The notes beneath the pieces were generated by a model, which saw only the letters and a program-made list of their open reading frames with translations, did not search any database and was not told the origin of the DNA. 64,000 bases of DNA from Granulicella cerasi (GTDB lineage Bacteria > Acidobacteriota > Terriglobia > Terriglobales > Acidobacteriaceae). The stretch covers positions 186,001-250,000 of the forward strand of contig NZ_JAGSYD010000002.1 in assembly GCF_025685575.1 (NCBI RefSeq). Direction: 5' to 3'. Position numbers and translations under genes: made by a program. Below, piece by piece: positions 19,133 through 26,717 of this stretch. Numbering within the stretch: the stretch's first letter is position 1; every line of letters starts with the position of its first letter.

Positions 19133-19142
19133 TCAATAACGA

Positions 19143-20480
19143 TTATCGACTCGCTTGTGCGGTCTGCGACATGGCATCGGCCACCGGCATCAGCAGCGAG
19201 ACCTTCGTTCCTCGCCCTGGACGGCTCACCATATCCACCACCGCGTCATCGCCATAGAGCACCTGCATCCGCTCGCGCACGTTACTCATGCCGATACCGA
19301 AGCCCTCGCGCACCAGACCGCTCGTCGGCGCCGTGATGTCGCGCCCCGGCTCGACGCCGACACCATCATCCTCCACTTCAAGCAGCAACTTCTCGCCCAC
19401 CAGCCTCGAGCGCAGCGTCACCGTTCCACCGTTGATGCGCGGCTCGAGCCCATGTTTGATCGAGTTCTCGATCAGCGGTTGCAGCAGCATCGTCGGCACG
19501 ACAATTTCCAGCGTCTCCGGCGCGATTTCCTTCACCACACGAAGCTTCTCGCCGAAACGCACCACCTCGATGCCGAGATAGTCGTCCGTAAACGCCAGCT
19601 CCTCCGAGAGCGGCACGAACGCTTCACGCTCCCGCAGCAACGCCCGCAGGATGTTGCCCAGCTTCACGATCATCTGGCGCGCCAGCTCTGGCTTCGAGCG
19701 AATCAGCGAGGAGATCGAGTTCAGCGTGTTGAACAGGAAATGCGGATTGATCTGTCGCTGCAGCGCATCGAGTCTGGCTTCCAGCAACAGCCGTGACTGC
19801 TCCTCGAGCTTCTGCTCGATCCGCACCGCGCTCCAGATCTTCAGCGGAATCCCCACGACGACCGGCGCACACACGCACACCAGGATGTCGATGCCCCACT
19901 GCTTCGAGTGCAGAGTGAAGTACTGCCGCGGATAAAAGTGCGCAATCACCGTCAGGCCGAACTGCACGGCCGTGATCAAACCCAGCAACGTAATCTGCCG
20001 GTCGAGATGCGGCCGCGACATCGTCCGTCGCACCCAGCGATAGAGGCTCAAATCAATCAGCGGGGTGAAATCCCAGATCGCTTCACGGTCCACCAGCCGC
20101 CCATAAGCGCCGAACAATGCAGCAACGGCGACGTTCACAAACGGCGCCAGCCATTCGTGATGTCCCAGCGCCGGCAACGCCAGCAGCAGCCCACCCAGCG
20201 CTCCAGCGCCCGGCCCCAGGATCAGCGAAACGATCACCGTAGCCTGAAACGATAGATCGGCGGCCAGAAAGTTTGGCACACGCACGCGCACCAGCACGCC
20301 CAGCATGAGCGGCACGATCATCCACGCCATCAGCCGCAGCGTGTCGGCGCCCGAGCGGTTCTCCCGCAACAGCAGCCGTTTGAAGCGCCACGACCTCGCC
20401 AGCGAGCTCGCCACCGCGGCCGCAACGCCCAGCTCGACCAGCAGCGAGATCAAAATCAGCTTGGGGTCCATCTCGTGCAC
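19143..20480 (-). CDS. LytS/YehU-type membrane sensor histidine kinase
   Basis: 445 residues. The N-terminal half has about five or six membrane helices (for example 'LMAWMIVPLMLGVLVRV', 'VIVSLILGPGAGALGGLLL'), like the 5TM-LYT sensor. The kinase core is the His_kinase (PF06580) type, with the phospho-His in 'QINPHFLFNTLNSI', an N-box 'LIENSIKHGLEP' and a G-box 'GFGIGMSNVRERM'. Partners are normally LytTR response regulators, but none lies next to it, so it is an orphan here. A second ATG at 20471 (MDPKLILIS) is a plausible start. Confidence 0.9.
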   Translation of the reverse strand: MHEMDPKLILISLLVELGVAAAVASSLARSWRFKRLLLRENRSGADTLRLMAWMIVPLMLGVLVRVRVPNFLAADLSFQATVIVSLILGPGAGALGGLLLALPALGHHEWLAPFVNVAVAALFGAYGRLVDREAIWDFTPLIDLSLYRWVRRTMSRPHLDRQITLLGLITAVQFGLTVIAHFYPRQYFTLHSKQWGIDILVCVCAPVVVGIPLKIWSAVRIEQKLEEQSRLLLEARLDALQRQINPHFLFNTLNSISSLIRSKPELARQMIVKLGNILRALLREREAFVPLSEELAFTDDYLGIEVVRFGEKLRVVKEIAPETLEIVVPTMLLQPLIENSIKHGLEPRINGGTVTLRSRLVGEKLLLEVEDDGVGVEPGRDITAPTSGLVREGFGIGMSNVRERMQVLYGDDAVVDMVSRPGRGTKVSLLMPVADAMSQTAQASR

Positions 20481-20539
20481 GCCTCTACTCTACCCTGTTC
20501 TTGCGCACGCCGATGAATCCTATGCCATCCTCGCGAATC

Positions 20540-20545
20540 TATAAT
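20540..20545 (+). promoter_or_regulatory. -10 box of ribA, probably giving a leaderless mRNA
   Basis: Consensus TATAAT ends only 6 nt before the ribA ATG (20552), so transcription would begin at or next to the start codon. No Shine-Dalgarno sequence and no clear -35 hexamer at the expected distance were seen. Confidence 0.5.
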
Positions 20546-20551
20546 TTTGTT

Positions 20552-21169
20552 ATGTCGTTTGTAAGCGTCAACAAAGTCGCCGACGCGCAATTCCCCACTC
20601 GCTGGGGCCAGTTTCGCATCCTTGGTTTCGAAGGTCTCGTTACGCCCGGAAATCCGACGCGCAAAGCCGTAGAGTCCGGCGTCGCTCTCGTCATGGGCGA
20701 CATCCACTCGAAGCCGCCTATCGTTCGCATTCACTCGCAATGCCTGACCGGCGACGTCTTCCACTCGCTGCGCTGCGACTGCCACGACCAGCTTCACAAA
20801 GCACTGGGCATGATCGCTGCTGAGGGTGCCGGCATCCTCCTCTACGAAAACCAGGAGGGCCGCGGCATCGGGCTCATGGCAAAGCTCCGCGCCTACGAGC
20901 TGCAGGACCAGGGCCTCGACACCATCGAAGCCAACGAGCAGCTTGGCTTCGAAGCGGATCAGCGCAACTTCGAGCTGCCAACCGAGATGCTGAAAGCTCT
21001 CGGCGTCCCCGCCGTCCGCCTCATCACAAACAATCCCGAGAAGGTCTCCGCACTCGAAACGACCGGCATCCGCGTCGTCGAACGCCTCTCCGCGACGATC
21101 CCTACAGAACCCACCTTCGAGCGTTACATCGAAACCAAGCGTGAAAAGATGGGCCACCTCGTCGGCTGA
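20552..21169 (+). CDS. ribA: GTP cyclohydrolase II
   Basis: 205 residues, a stand-alone RibA without the RibB half. It opens the imidazole ring of GTP in the first committed step of riboflavin synthesis. The zinc Cys residues are in 'HSQCLTGDVFHSLRCDCHDQL' (split: C-x10-C-x-C), and 'ENQEGRGIGLMAKLRAYELQD' carries the catalytic region; 'LITNNPEKV' is the GTP-binding loop. The ATG at 20552 gives the normal N terminus; an upstream frame extension is discarded because a -10 box lies inside it. Monocistronic, closed by an intrinsic terminator. Confidence 0.95.
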   Translation: MSFVSVNKVADAQFPTRWGQFRILGFEGLVTPGNPTRKAVESGVALVMGDIHSKPPIVRIHSQCLTGDVFHSLRCDCHDQLHKALGMIAAEGAGILLYENQEGRGIGLMAKLRAYELQDQGLDTIEANEQLGFEADQRNFELPTEMLKALGVPAVRLITNNPEKVSALETTGIRVVERLSATIPTEPTFERYIETKREKMGHLVG

Positions 21170-21183
21170 CCTACCGCTCCACC

Positions 21184-21214
21184 AAGAAGGCCTCCCACGG
21201 GAGGCCTTCTTTTA
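21184..21214 (+). terminator. intrinsic terminator of ribA
   Basis: 12-bp stem AAGAAGGCCTCC / GGAGGCCTTCTT with a 4-nt loop, followed by TTTA, 15 bp after the ribA stop. Confidence 0.85.
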
Positions 21215-21219
21215 TGCTC

Positions 21220-21334
21220 AACACTCACGACTCGAATCCGGACTCTCAGCTCGAAGCTAGTAGCTAGTAGCTAGTAGCTAGTAGCTAGTAGCTAGTAGTT
21301 GGAAGCTCAAAATCAAAGCTCAACACTCAGCTTC
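21220..21334. repeat. dispersed CTCG-rich repeat, site 2, with inner 7-bp tandem array
   Basis: Begins CAACACTCACGACTCGAATC, continues ACTCTCAGCTCG, and contains six perfect copies of AGCTAGT at 21255-21296, then further AAGCTC/CTCAACACTCAGC sequence. The outer parts match the sequences at 24671 and 44891. It lies between the ribA terminator and the nitroreductase gene. Confidence 0.75.
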
Positions 21335-21373
21335 TCCGCATCCTCTACCGCCCGACCCCGCATCCAACTCCCC

Positions 21374-21994
21374 ATGGCTATCGACCTCGAAAACCTCAAG
21401 CACGCTCCGAAAGAACTCGGCATCCACGAACTCATCGGCAAACGCTGGAGCCCGCGCTCCTACACCGAGCAGCCCGTCTCCGACGCTGATCTGAAGACGA
21501 TCTTCACCGCTGCGGGCTGGGCCGCTTCCTCCTCGAACATCCAGCCATGGCGCTTCATCGTCGGCCGTCGCGGCGAAGAGACCTACGACAAGATCTTCGA
21601 CGCCCTCGCCTCCGGCAATCAGTCCTGGGTGAAGACCGTGCCCGTTCTCGTCGCGTCCGTCGCCGCTAAATTCATGCCCGCCAAAGACGGTGAAGCTCCC
21701 CGCCCGCACGAATGGGCCAAGCACGATGTCGGCGCCGCCTCGGCGACCATGTGCCTGCAGGCTATTGCGCTCGGCATCCACACGCACGGCATGGCAGGCT
21801 TCGACCGCGAGCTCATCCGCGCAAACTTCAACATCCCTGAAGACTTCGAACCCGTAGCCGTCTGGGCCATCGGCTACCTCGGCTCGCCCGACGCGCTGCC
21901 TGATAACTACAAGAAGATGGAAACCACGCCGCGCGAGCGGAAGCCGCTCGATCAGTACGTCTTCAAGCACTGGAACGAACCCGCCAAGCTCTAA
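21374..21994 (+). CDS. nitroreductase-family protein
   Basis: 206 residues from the ATG at 21374 (MAIDLENLKHAPKELG); a longer frame starts inside repeat DNA and is unlikely. FMN-binding features are 'KRWSPRSYTEQPVSDADL' near the N terminus and 'AAGWAASSSNIQPWRFIV', with 'GLxTHGMAGFD' in the C-terminal half. Members are dimeric FMN enzymes reducing nitro compounds, quinones or similar with NAD(P)H. No flavin-metabolism partner is adjacent apart from ribA upstream, and the two are separated by a terminator. Substrate unknown. Confidence 0.9.
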   Translation: MAIDLENLKHAPKELGIHELIGKRWSPRSYTEQPVSDADLKTIFTAAGWAASSSNIQPWRFIVGRRGEETYDKIFDALASGNQSWVKTVPVLVASVAAKFMPAKDGEAPRPHEWAKHDVGAASATMCLQAIALGIHTHGMAGFDRELIRANFNIPEDFEPVAVWAIGYLGSPDALPDNYKKMETTPRERKPLDQYVFKHWNEPAKL

Positions 21995-22016
21995 AGTCCC
22001 GCAAATTGCAAAAAGA

Positions 22017-22042
22017 AAACGGCTGACGCTCGTCAGCCGTTT
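22017..22042. terminator. hairpin downstream of nitroreductase
   Basis: 12-bp stem AAACGGCTGACG / CGTCAGCCGTTT with a very tight loop, 22 bp after the stop; A-rich on the left, TTTCT on the right. Confidence 0.75.
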
Positions 22043-22073
22043 CTGATGCTCGCAACCCGCCACAAACGGGGAG

Positions 22074-22113
22074 CCCTAAATCTCGCTTCTGAGACATGGG
22101 TTGCGGATGGCCC
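22074..22113. repeat. dispersed palindromic repeat, copy C (degenerate)
   Basis: Right arm GAGACATGGG (22091-22100) is identical to copy B at 36448. The left arm (CCCTAAATCTC, 22074-22084) has decayed. The flank TTGCGGATGGCC resembles the shared downstream sequence of the other copies. Confidence 0.6.
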
Positions 22114-22568
22114 TAGGACTCCTTCACGTTCAACTTCGCCACCGCCTGTCGCAAAACCTCTTCCATCGCCTTCATCTTCTGCGCGCTTACGCCTTCCCAC
22201 AGGATGGCATCAAGTTCCTCGGCCAGCGCACGCGACTTCTCGAGCAATCGCCGCCCCTTCGCCGTCACCTCGGCCACCATCACGCGCTCACTCCGAGCAC
22301 TCGTCACGCGCCGCAGCCAACCATCGGCCTCCATCTTCACCAGCAAAGCCTGCCCGGACTGCGGCGTAATCGTACAGTGCCGCGAGATCTCCGCGCCGCT
22401 TGCCTCAGGATGCAACTCCACCATCCACAGCACGCGCAACTGCGCCGTCGTAATACCCAGCGGCTGTAAGTCTTCATCCAACCGGGCCTTAAACCCCAAC
22501 ATCAGGTCGCGCGCTAACCCAATCCTCACCAGCCGCGGCTTTTCGAGCTTGTCCGATTTCTTCGCCAT
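22113..22568 (-). CDS. MarR-family regulator
   Basis: 151 residues with a winged helix: 'TAQLRVLWMVELHPEASGAEISRHCTITPQSGQALLVKMEADGWLRRVTSARSER' covers the recognition helix and wing. The C-terminal helix is for dimerisation. Divergent from an MFS drug exporter with only 40 bp between start codons, and that gap is filled by a perfect inverted repeat that even includes part of its own start codon. Control of both genes by this protein is therefore a strong inference; the ligand is probably a substrate of the pump. Confidence 0.93.
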   Translation of the reverse strand: MAKKSDKLEKPRLVRIGLARDLMLGFKARLDEDLQPLGITTAQLRVLWMVELHPEASGAEISRHCTITPQSGQALLVKMEADGWLRRVTSARSERVMVAEVTAKGRRLLEKSRALAEELDAILWEGVSAQKMKAMEEVLRQAVAKLNVKES

Positions 22569-22606
22569 ATCAGTTTCCTGATATCCTTATATCAGGAAAC
22601 TGATAT
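22567..22606. promoter_or_regulatory. double MarR operator, 18-bp perfect inverted repeat
   Basis: ATATCAGTTTCCTGATAT (22567-22584), spacer CCTT, ATATCAGGAAACTGATAT (22589-22606): a perfect 40-bp palindrome. Each half is itself the dyad ATATCAG-N4-CTGATAT, so there are two full sites. It starts inside the marR start codon and stops 2 bp before the MFS ATG, so it covers both translation starts. Confidence 0.85.
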
Positions 22607-22608
22607 TC

Positions 22609-24195
22609 ATGGCGTACGATCCAAACTGGAAACCCAAGTTCAATCCCTGGGCCATCGCGCTCACGGTCACGCTCGCGACCTTTATGGAGGTCCTCGACAC
22701 CTCCATCGCCAACGTCGCCCTGCCGCACATCGCAGGCTCGCTCGGCGCCTCGCAGGACGAAGCCACATGGGTCCTCACCAGCTACCTTGTCTCCTCCGCC
22801 GTCGTGCTGCCCATCTCCGGCTGGCTTTCCGACCGCTTTGGCCGCAAGCGCTTCTATCTGACCTGCGTCGCGCTTTTCACACTTTGCTCGCTGCTCTGCG
22901 GCATCGCGCCCACGCTGCCGTTCCTCATCGTCGCGCGCATTCTGCAAGGCGCTGGCGGCGGAGGCCTTGCACCCAGCGAACAGGCCATCCTCGCCGACAC
23001 CTTCCCCGTAGAGAAACGCGGTCAGGCCTTCGCACTCTATGGCATGGCCGTCGTCGTCGCCCCTGCCATCGGTCCCACGCTCGGCGGCTGGATCACCGAC
23101 AACTACAACTGGCATTGGATCTTCTTCATCAACCTGCCGGTCGGCCTGCTGTCCCTCTGGCTCAGCTCGCGCATGGTAGAAGACCCGCCCGCGCTCGTCG
23201 CTCGCCGCGAAGCCGCACGCGGTGCCCGCGTCGACTTCGCCGGCCTCGCGCTCGTGGCCTCCGGCGTCGGCTGCCTCGAGTTCATGCTCGACAAGGGCCA
23301 GGAGAAGGACTGGTTCAGCTCACAACTCATCGTCGGCTTTGCGATCGCTGCGGCCGTGCTGCTCGTCGTCTTCATCTTCTGGGAGTGGAACCACGAAGAC
23401 CCGATCGTCGATCTTAAGCTCCTCAAGAACCGCAACTTTGGCACCGCAGTTTTCCTGCAACTCATCCTCGGCATGGTGCTCTTCGGCTCCACCGTGCTCA
23501 TCCCGCAGTATCTGCAAACACTACTCGGCTATACCGCCGAACGCGCAGGTATGGCCCTCTCGCCCGCAGGCTTCGTCATGATGTTTATGATGTTGGTCGC
23601 TGGCCGCCTCGTGGGCAAATTCGACCCGCGCATACTCGTCTGCATCGGCTACGCGGCCACCGCTGCTGGCCTCTACAACCTCACGCGTCTTTCGCTCGAC
23701 ACCAGCTTTGCCACGGTGACGACATGGCGCATGTTGCAGGTCATCGGCCTGCCTCTGGTCTTCATTCCGATCTCCACGCTCAACTACGTTGGTGTGCCGA
23801 CCAACAAGATGAACCAGATCTCGTCGCTGTCGAACTTCGCGCGTAATCTCGGCGGCTCGGCAGGCACGGCGCTACTTACCACCTTCCTCGCACGCACCGC
23901 GCAGACGCACCAGTTGCAACTCGCCGAGAACACCGGAGCAGGCAGCTACGGCTATACGCACTACATCGCCACGGTCGCGGCCATCGCTCGCAGTCACGGT
24001 CAAAGCGCCATGCAAGCCACACAGATCGCAGTCGGCTACGCGTACCAGAACATGATCCGCCAAGCCACGATGCTCAGCTACAAGAACGCGTTTTTCATTC
24101 TGTCGGTATCGATCGCCTGCCTCATGCCACTGCCGTTCATCATGCGCCTGCCCACGAAGGCAGCGAAACCTTCGCCCGAACAAATGGGCCACTAG
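22609..24195 (+). CDS. DHA2-family MFS multidrug exporter (EmrB/QacA type)
   Basis: 528 residues, the length and hydropathy of 14-helix drug:H+ antiporters. The N-terminal 'TFMEVLDTSIANVALPHIAGSLGAS' is the DHA2 helix-1 motif (Asp in the membrane). Motif A is 'GWLSDRFGRKRF', and 'GMAVVVAPAIGPTLGGWI' is motif C of antiporters. No EmrA-like adaptor or outer-membrane channel is adjacent, so it probably works alone at the inner membrane. Repressed by the divergent MarR protein (inference from the shared operator). Confidence 0.93.
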   Translation: MAYDPNWKPKFNPWAIALTVTLATFMEVLDTSIANVALPHIAGSLGASQDEATWVLTSYLVSSAVVLPISGWLSDRFGRKRFYLTCVALFTLCSLLCGIAPTLPFLIVARILQGAGGGGLAPSEQAILADTFPVEKRGQAFALYGMAVVVAPAIGPTLGGWITDNYNWHWIFFINLPVGLLSLWLSSRMVEDPPALVARREAARGARVDFAGLALVASGVGCLEFMLDKGQEKDWFSSQLIVGFAIAAAVLLVVFIFWEWNHEDPIVDLKLLKNRNFGTAVFLQLILGMVLFGSTVLIPQYLQTLLGYTAERAGMALSPAGFVMMFMMLVAGRLVGKFDPRILVCIGYAATAAGLYNLTRLSLDTSFATVTTWRMLQVIGLPLVFIPISTLNYVGVPTNKMNQISSLSNFARNLGGSAGTALLTTFLARTAQTHQLQLAENTGAGSYGYTHYIATVAAIARSHGQSAMQATQIAVGYAYQNMIRQATMLSYKNAFFILSVSIACLMPLPFIMRLPTKAAKPSPEQMGH

Positions 24196-24662
24196 CTGAG
24201 AACCACCTTCACCGTCGTCACCATCTGCCCTACATGCCGCTGCGTATGCTCTGCGCAATGAATCAACAACCCCGCCAGCGTTGTCGGCAAGCGCTTGCGC
24301 CCAATCCATCGCGATGCCTCATAGCTCGCAGGATCACACGCCGCCACACGCTCCATCGCCCGCTGCAACCCCGCATAAGTCTCCGCCAAAACCTCGGCCG
24401 CTGCGCCTGCATCCATCTCCGTTCGCAATGCCGCAAGCTGTGCCTCATCCAGCGCACGGTCCTCCGCATACGTCAGCAGACGATCCAACGAGCGAGCCAT
24501 GTGTCGCAACTGAAACGCCACATGCGGCAGCCCATGCGGCCGGGCAAACATCTGCTCCTCGCTCAACTCAGCTGCCCAACGTGCAACATCTTCTTCCGCC
24601 TGCTCCAACGCATGGATCACCGCACGCCGCAGCGGATCAAGCTCCTCATGCGTTCCCCGCAT
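24192..24662 (-). CDS. DinB-like putative metal-dependent protein
   Basis: 157 residues from ATG 24662 (MRGTHEELDPLRR). The pattern of a four-helix bundle with metal-ligand His is seen in 'LPHVAFQLRHMARSLDRLL' and 'LLIHCAEHTQRHVGQM'. DinB/YfiT-like members transfer thiols or bind metals; the specific job is unknown. The stop overlaps the MFS stop by 4 bp (convergent). The frame stays open upstream to 24791, but that part is translated repeat DNA and overlaps the next gene, so I use the internal ATG; a GTG at 24686 is possible. Confidence 0.75.
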   Translation of the reverse strand: MRGTHEELDPLRRAVIHALEQAEEDVARWAAELSEEQMFARPHGLPHVAFQLRHMARSLDRLLTYAEDRALDEAQLAALRTEMDAGAAAEVLAETYAGLQRAMERVAACDPASYEASRWIGRKRLPTTLAGLLIHCAEHTQRHVGQMVTTVKVVLS

Positions 24663-24670
24663 CCACGGCT

Positions 24671-24708
24671 CCGACTGAGTACTCACGACTTCCGACTCAC
24701 CACTCAAC
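24671..24708. repeat. dispersed CTCG-rich repeat, site 3
   Basis: CTGAGTACTCACGACTTCC then GACTCACCACTCAAC; shares CTCACGACT with the copies at 21220 and 44891. It fills the space between the DinB-like start and the end of the substrate-binding protein gene. Confidence 0.55.
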
Positions 24709-24720
24709 GCGCACCTCCAC

Positions 24721-25686
24721 CTACAATCCATGCGCCGCGCGAAACGCACGGACCACATCTCCGACATCGCGATGTTGCGCTTCCACCGCAAGGTTCATCG
24801 CCCGCATCTCGTCGGCGTTCACCTTTCCTGCAAGCTTCGCCTCCGCTCGTCCCATCGCGGGCCAACGCGTAAGCGCATCATCACGCACCAGCGGCACCGC
24901 ATCGTACGGCGGGAAGTAGCGACGGTCATCCTCCAGCGCCACAAACCCCATCGCGCGAATCGCCCCATCCGTCGAGTTCCCCGCCACGACATCCACCTGC
25001 TTCGCCGCCAGCGCGCGATAGAGCAACCCCAACTCCATCGTGCGCGGCGCCCCCGCAAAGTGCAGCCCATACGCTGCGTTCAGCCCCGGCAAACCATCCG
25101 GCCGCTCCGCAAACTCATACCCCACACCGAGTCGCAACGGCGCCTGCACCTTCGCCAAATCCGAGATCTTCCGCAACCCCAACCGCTGCGCATCGTCGCC
25201 ACGCACCACCATCGCAAAAGTATCTTCGAAACCCAGCGACGGCCCCACATTCACCCTGTCACGCTGCTCATACACGCGACCGATCGTGGACAGAACCCGT
25301 GCGCGATCGCGGTCCATCGGTTGCTTCAACACAGCCGTCAACGCCGTACCCGAGTACTCCACATACGCATCGATGCGTCCACTCACCAGCGCCTGCTCGC
25401 AGAGGTAACTCCCCGCCAGCCAGAACCGCCGCTCTACCGGCCCGCCACCCTCGGCCTCAATCTCCTGCGCGAGCAACTCACCCAGCACCACCTGCTCGGT
25501 AAAGTTCTTCGCCCCCACCACGACGTGCGACGACCGTGGTGGTGCACATCCGATGCACATCACCAGCACACACATTGATGGCAGGAAGCTCGAGGCTGAA
25601 CGCTGGTTCAAACAAGCCGCGTTCACTCGGAATCCATCACCCACAACCCGCGACTTGAACCAACGCCACACTGTCGCGCAACGCAT
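24721..25686 (-). CDS. osmoprotectant-type ABC transporter substrate-binding lipoprotein
   Basis: 321 residues of the OpuAC fold: 'VVVGAKNFTEQVVLGELLAQEIE', 'IDAYVEYSGTALTAVL', 'DVVAGNSTDGAI' and 'VPLVRDDAL' match OsmX/OpuCC-like glycine betaine or choline binders. A lipobox-like 'MCIGC' precedes the mature domain, so it is probably lipid-anchored. The longest frame starts 3 bp after the previous stop (coupled), but its first ~37 residues include repeat-derived sequence; ATG 25575 (MCVLVMCIGC) is the other candidate. Last gene of the transporter operon that also holds the permease and ATPase genes. Confidence 0.88.
   Translation of the reverse strand: MRCATVWRWFKSRVVGDGFRVNAACLNQRSASSFLPSMCVLVMCIGCAPPRSSHVVVGAKNFTEQVVLGELLAQEIEAEGGGPVERRFWLAGSYLCEQALVSGRIDAYVEYSGTALTAVLKQPMDRDRARVLSTIGRVYEQRDRVNVGPSLGFEDTFAMVVRGDDAQRLGLRKISDLAKVQAPLRLGVGYEFAERPDGLPGLNAAYGLHFAGAPRTMELGLLYRALAAKQVDVVAGNSTDGAIRAMGFVALEDDRRYFPPYDAVPLVRDDALTRWPAMGRAEAKLAGKVNADEMRAMNLAVEAQHRDVGDVVRAFRAAHGL
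25623..25660. repeat. dispersed CTCG-rich repeat, site 4 (in the substrate-binding gene 5' end)
   Basis: CACTCGGAATCCATCACC then CCCACAACCCGCGACTTG; shares CCCACAAC and CCCGCGACT with the copy at 31631. If the long start is used it is translated near the N terminus. Confidence 0.5.
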
Positions 25687-25689
25687 GAA

Positions 25690-26061
25690 TTACTCACCCT
25701 GCAAAATGACGGTGAAGGTTCGCACCTTTCCATCAGGAAACAAAAGCTCGTACATCTGAAGTGACTCATACGGAGTCTTGTGTTCATCTCGCGTGAGACG
25801 CGCCACATAGTCACCGGGATTGAGCAGCCCATTCCCGGAGCCGGAGTAAAGCTTCGCGCTCGATGTTCCACCTGCGAGCTCATAGTGCTTTCCGTCAATC
25901 ACCACACTCAGCACTTGGCTCATCGCATCATGGACGGAGTACTGAGCTGCGGAAACATGCACGTGGACCGTGTACTTCGCTGGATCCAACTTATCCGCTG
26001 CATGCAGCAACCCTGCTTGCAATGCACAAACGCCGACGATTCGATACGCCCAACGATTCAT
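25690..26061 (-). CDS. small secreted hypothetical protein in the ABC transporter operon
   Basis: 123 residues with a signal peptide (NRWAYRIVGVCALQAGLLHA). The mature part is beta-rich: 'KYTVHVHVSAAQYS', 'VLSVVIDGKHYELAGG', 'LLNPGDYVARL' and 'MYELLFPDGKVRTFTVILQGE'. I do not recognise a named family; similar small secreted proteins with a 'DG..y.L' pattern are common in Acidobacteria. It lies between the permease and substrate-binding genes, 23 bp and 3 bp away, so it is co-transcribed. Whether it serves transport is unknown. Slightly lower GC than its neighbours. Confidence 0.7.
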   Translation of the reverse strand: MNRWAYRIVGVCALQAGLLHAADKLDPAKYTVHVHVSAAQYSVHDAMSQVLSVVIDGKHYELAGGTSSAKLYSGSGNGLLNPGDYVARLTRDEHKTPYESLQMYELLFPDGKVRTFTVILQGE

Positions 26062-26084
26062 TCTCTACTCCTCCGCGATGCGCT

Positions 26085-26717
26085 CTATGAGCGCCGAATG
26101 ACCAACTTCTTTTCTACAGCACCCAACACCGCATCCGCACCCAGCGCCAGCAACGCCGCAGGCACAGCGCCCGCCAGCACCAGGCCATTATCTACACTCG
26201 CCACGCCGCGAAAGATCAACTCGCCCAGGCCACCCGCGCCGATTGCCGCCGCAATCGTCGCCACGCCGACGCACGTCGCCGTCGCAGTCCGCACGCCGGC
26301 AAGAATGAAGCTGGCCGCCAGCGGCAACTCCACGCGAAAGAGTCGCTGCGCGCTCGTCATGCCAAGCGCGTTTGCCACGTCCACCAACGCCGGGTCGATC
26401 CCGCGAATCCCCGCATAGGTATTGCGCAAAATCGGCAGCAGCGCATATCCCACCAACGCCACAATCGCTAACCGCGCCGCGCGATCGCCCAGGAACGGCA
26501 CCGGCAACAGCAGCCCAAACAACGCCAGCGAAGGAATCGTCTGCAATATATTCGCCACGACCAGCACAGGCCGCGCCAGCCGCTCACGTCGCGTCAGCAA
26601 AATCCCCAGCGGCACACCGATCAACACGGCGAACAACATCGCCGACCCCGTCAGCCACACATGCTCAAAGGTGAGCCGCGCGATCTGCGCTCCGTAGCGA
26701 TGCAGAAAGCCGTTCAC
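26085..26717 (-). CDS. osmoprotectant-type ABC transporter permease
   Basis: 210 residues, five or six membrane helices. 'GMTSAQRLFRVELPLAASFILAGVRTA' is the EAA-loop that contacts the ATPase, and 'ATIAAAIGAGGLGELIFRGV' is the conserved end seen in OpuCB/OsmW-type permeases. It forms the channel half with the ATPase from the previous gene, overlapping it by 4 bp. Only one permease gene is present where OpuC systems usually have two, so it may act as a homodimer. Confidence 0.92.
   Translation of the reverse strand: MNGFLHRYGAQIARLTFEHVWLTGSAMLFAVLIGVPLGILLTRRERLARPVLVVANILQTIPSLALFGLLLPVPFLGDRAARLAIVALVGYALLPILRNTYAGIRGIDPALVDVANALGMTSAQRLFRVELPLAASFILAGVRTATATCVGVATIAAAIGAGGLGELIFRGVASVDNGLVLAGAVPAALLALGADAVLGAVEKKLVIRRS

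Noticed and set aside
21255..21296. Possible CRISPR array
   Set aside because: It is a simple 7-bp tandem repeat without spacers, and no cas gene is present.
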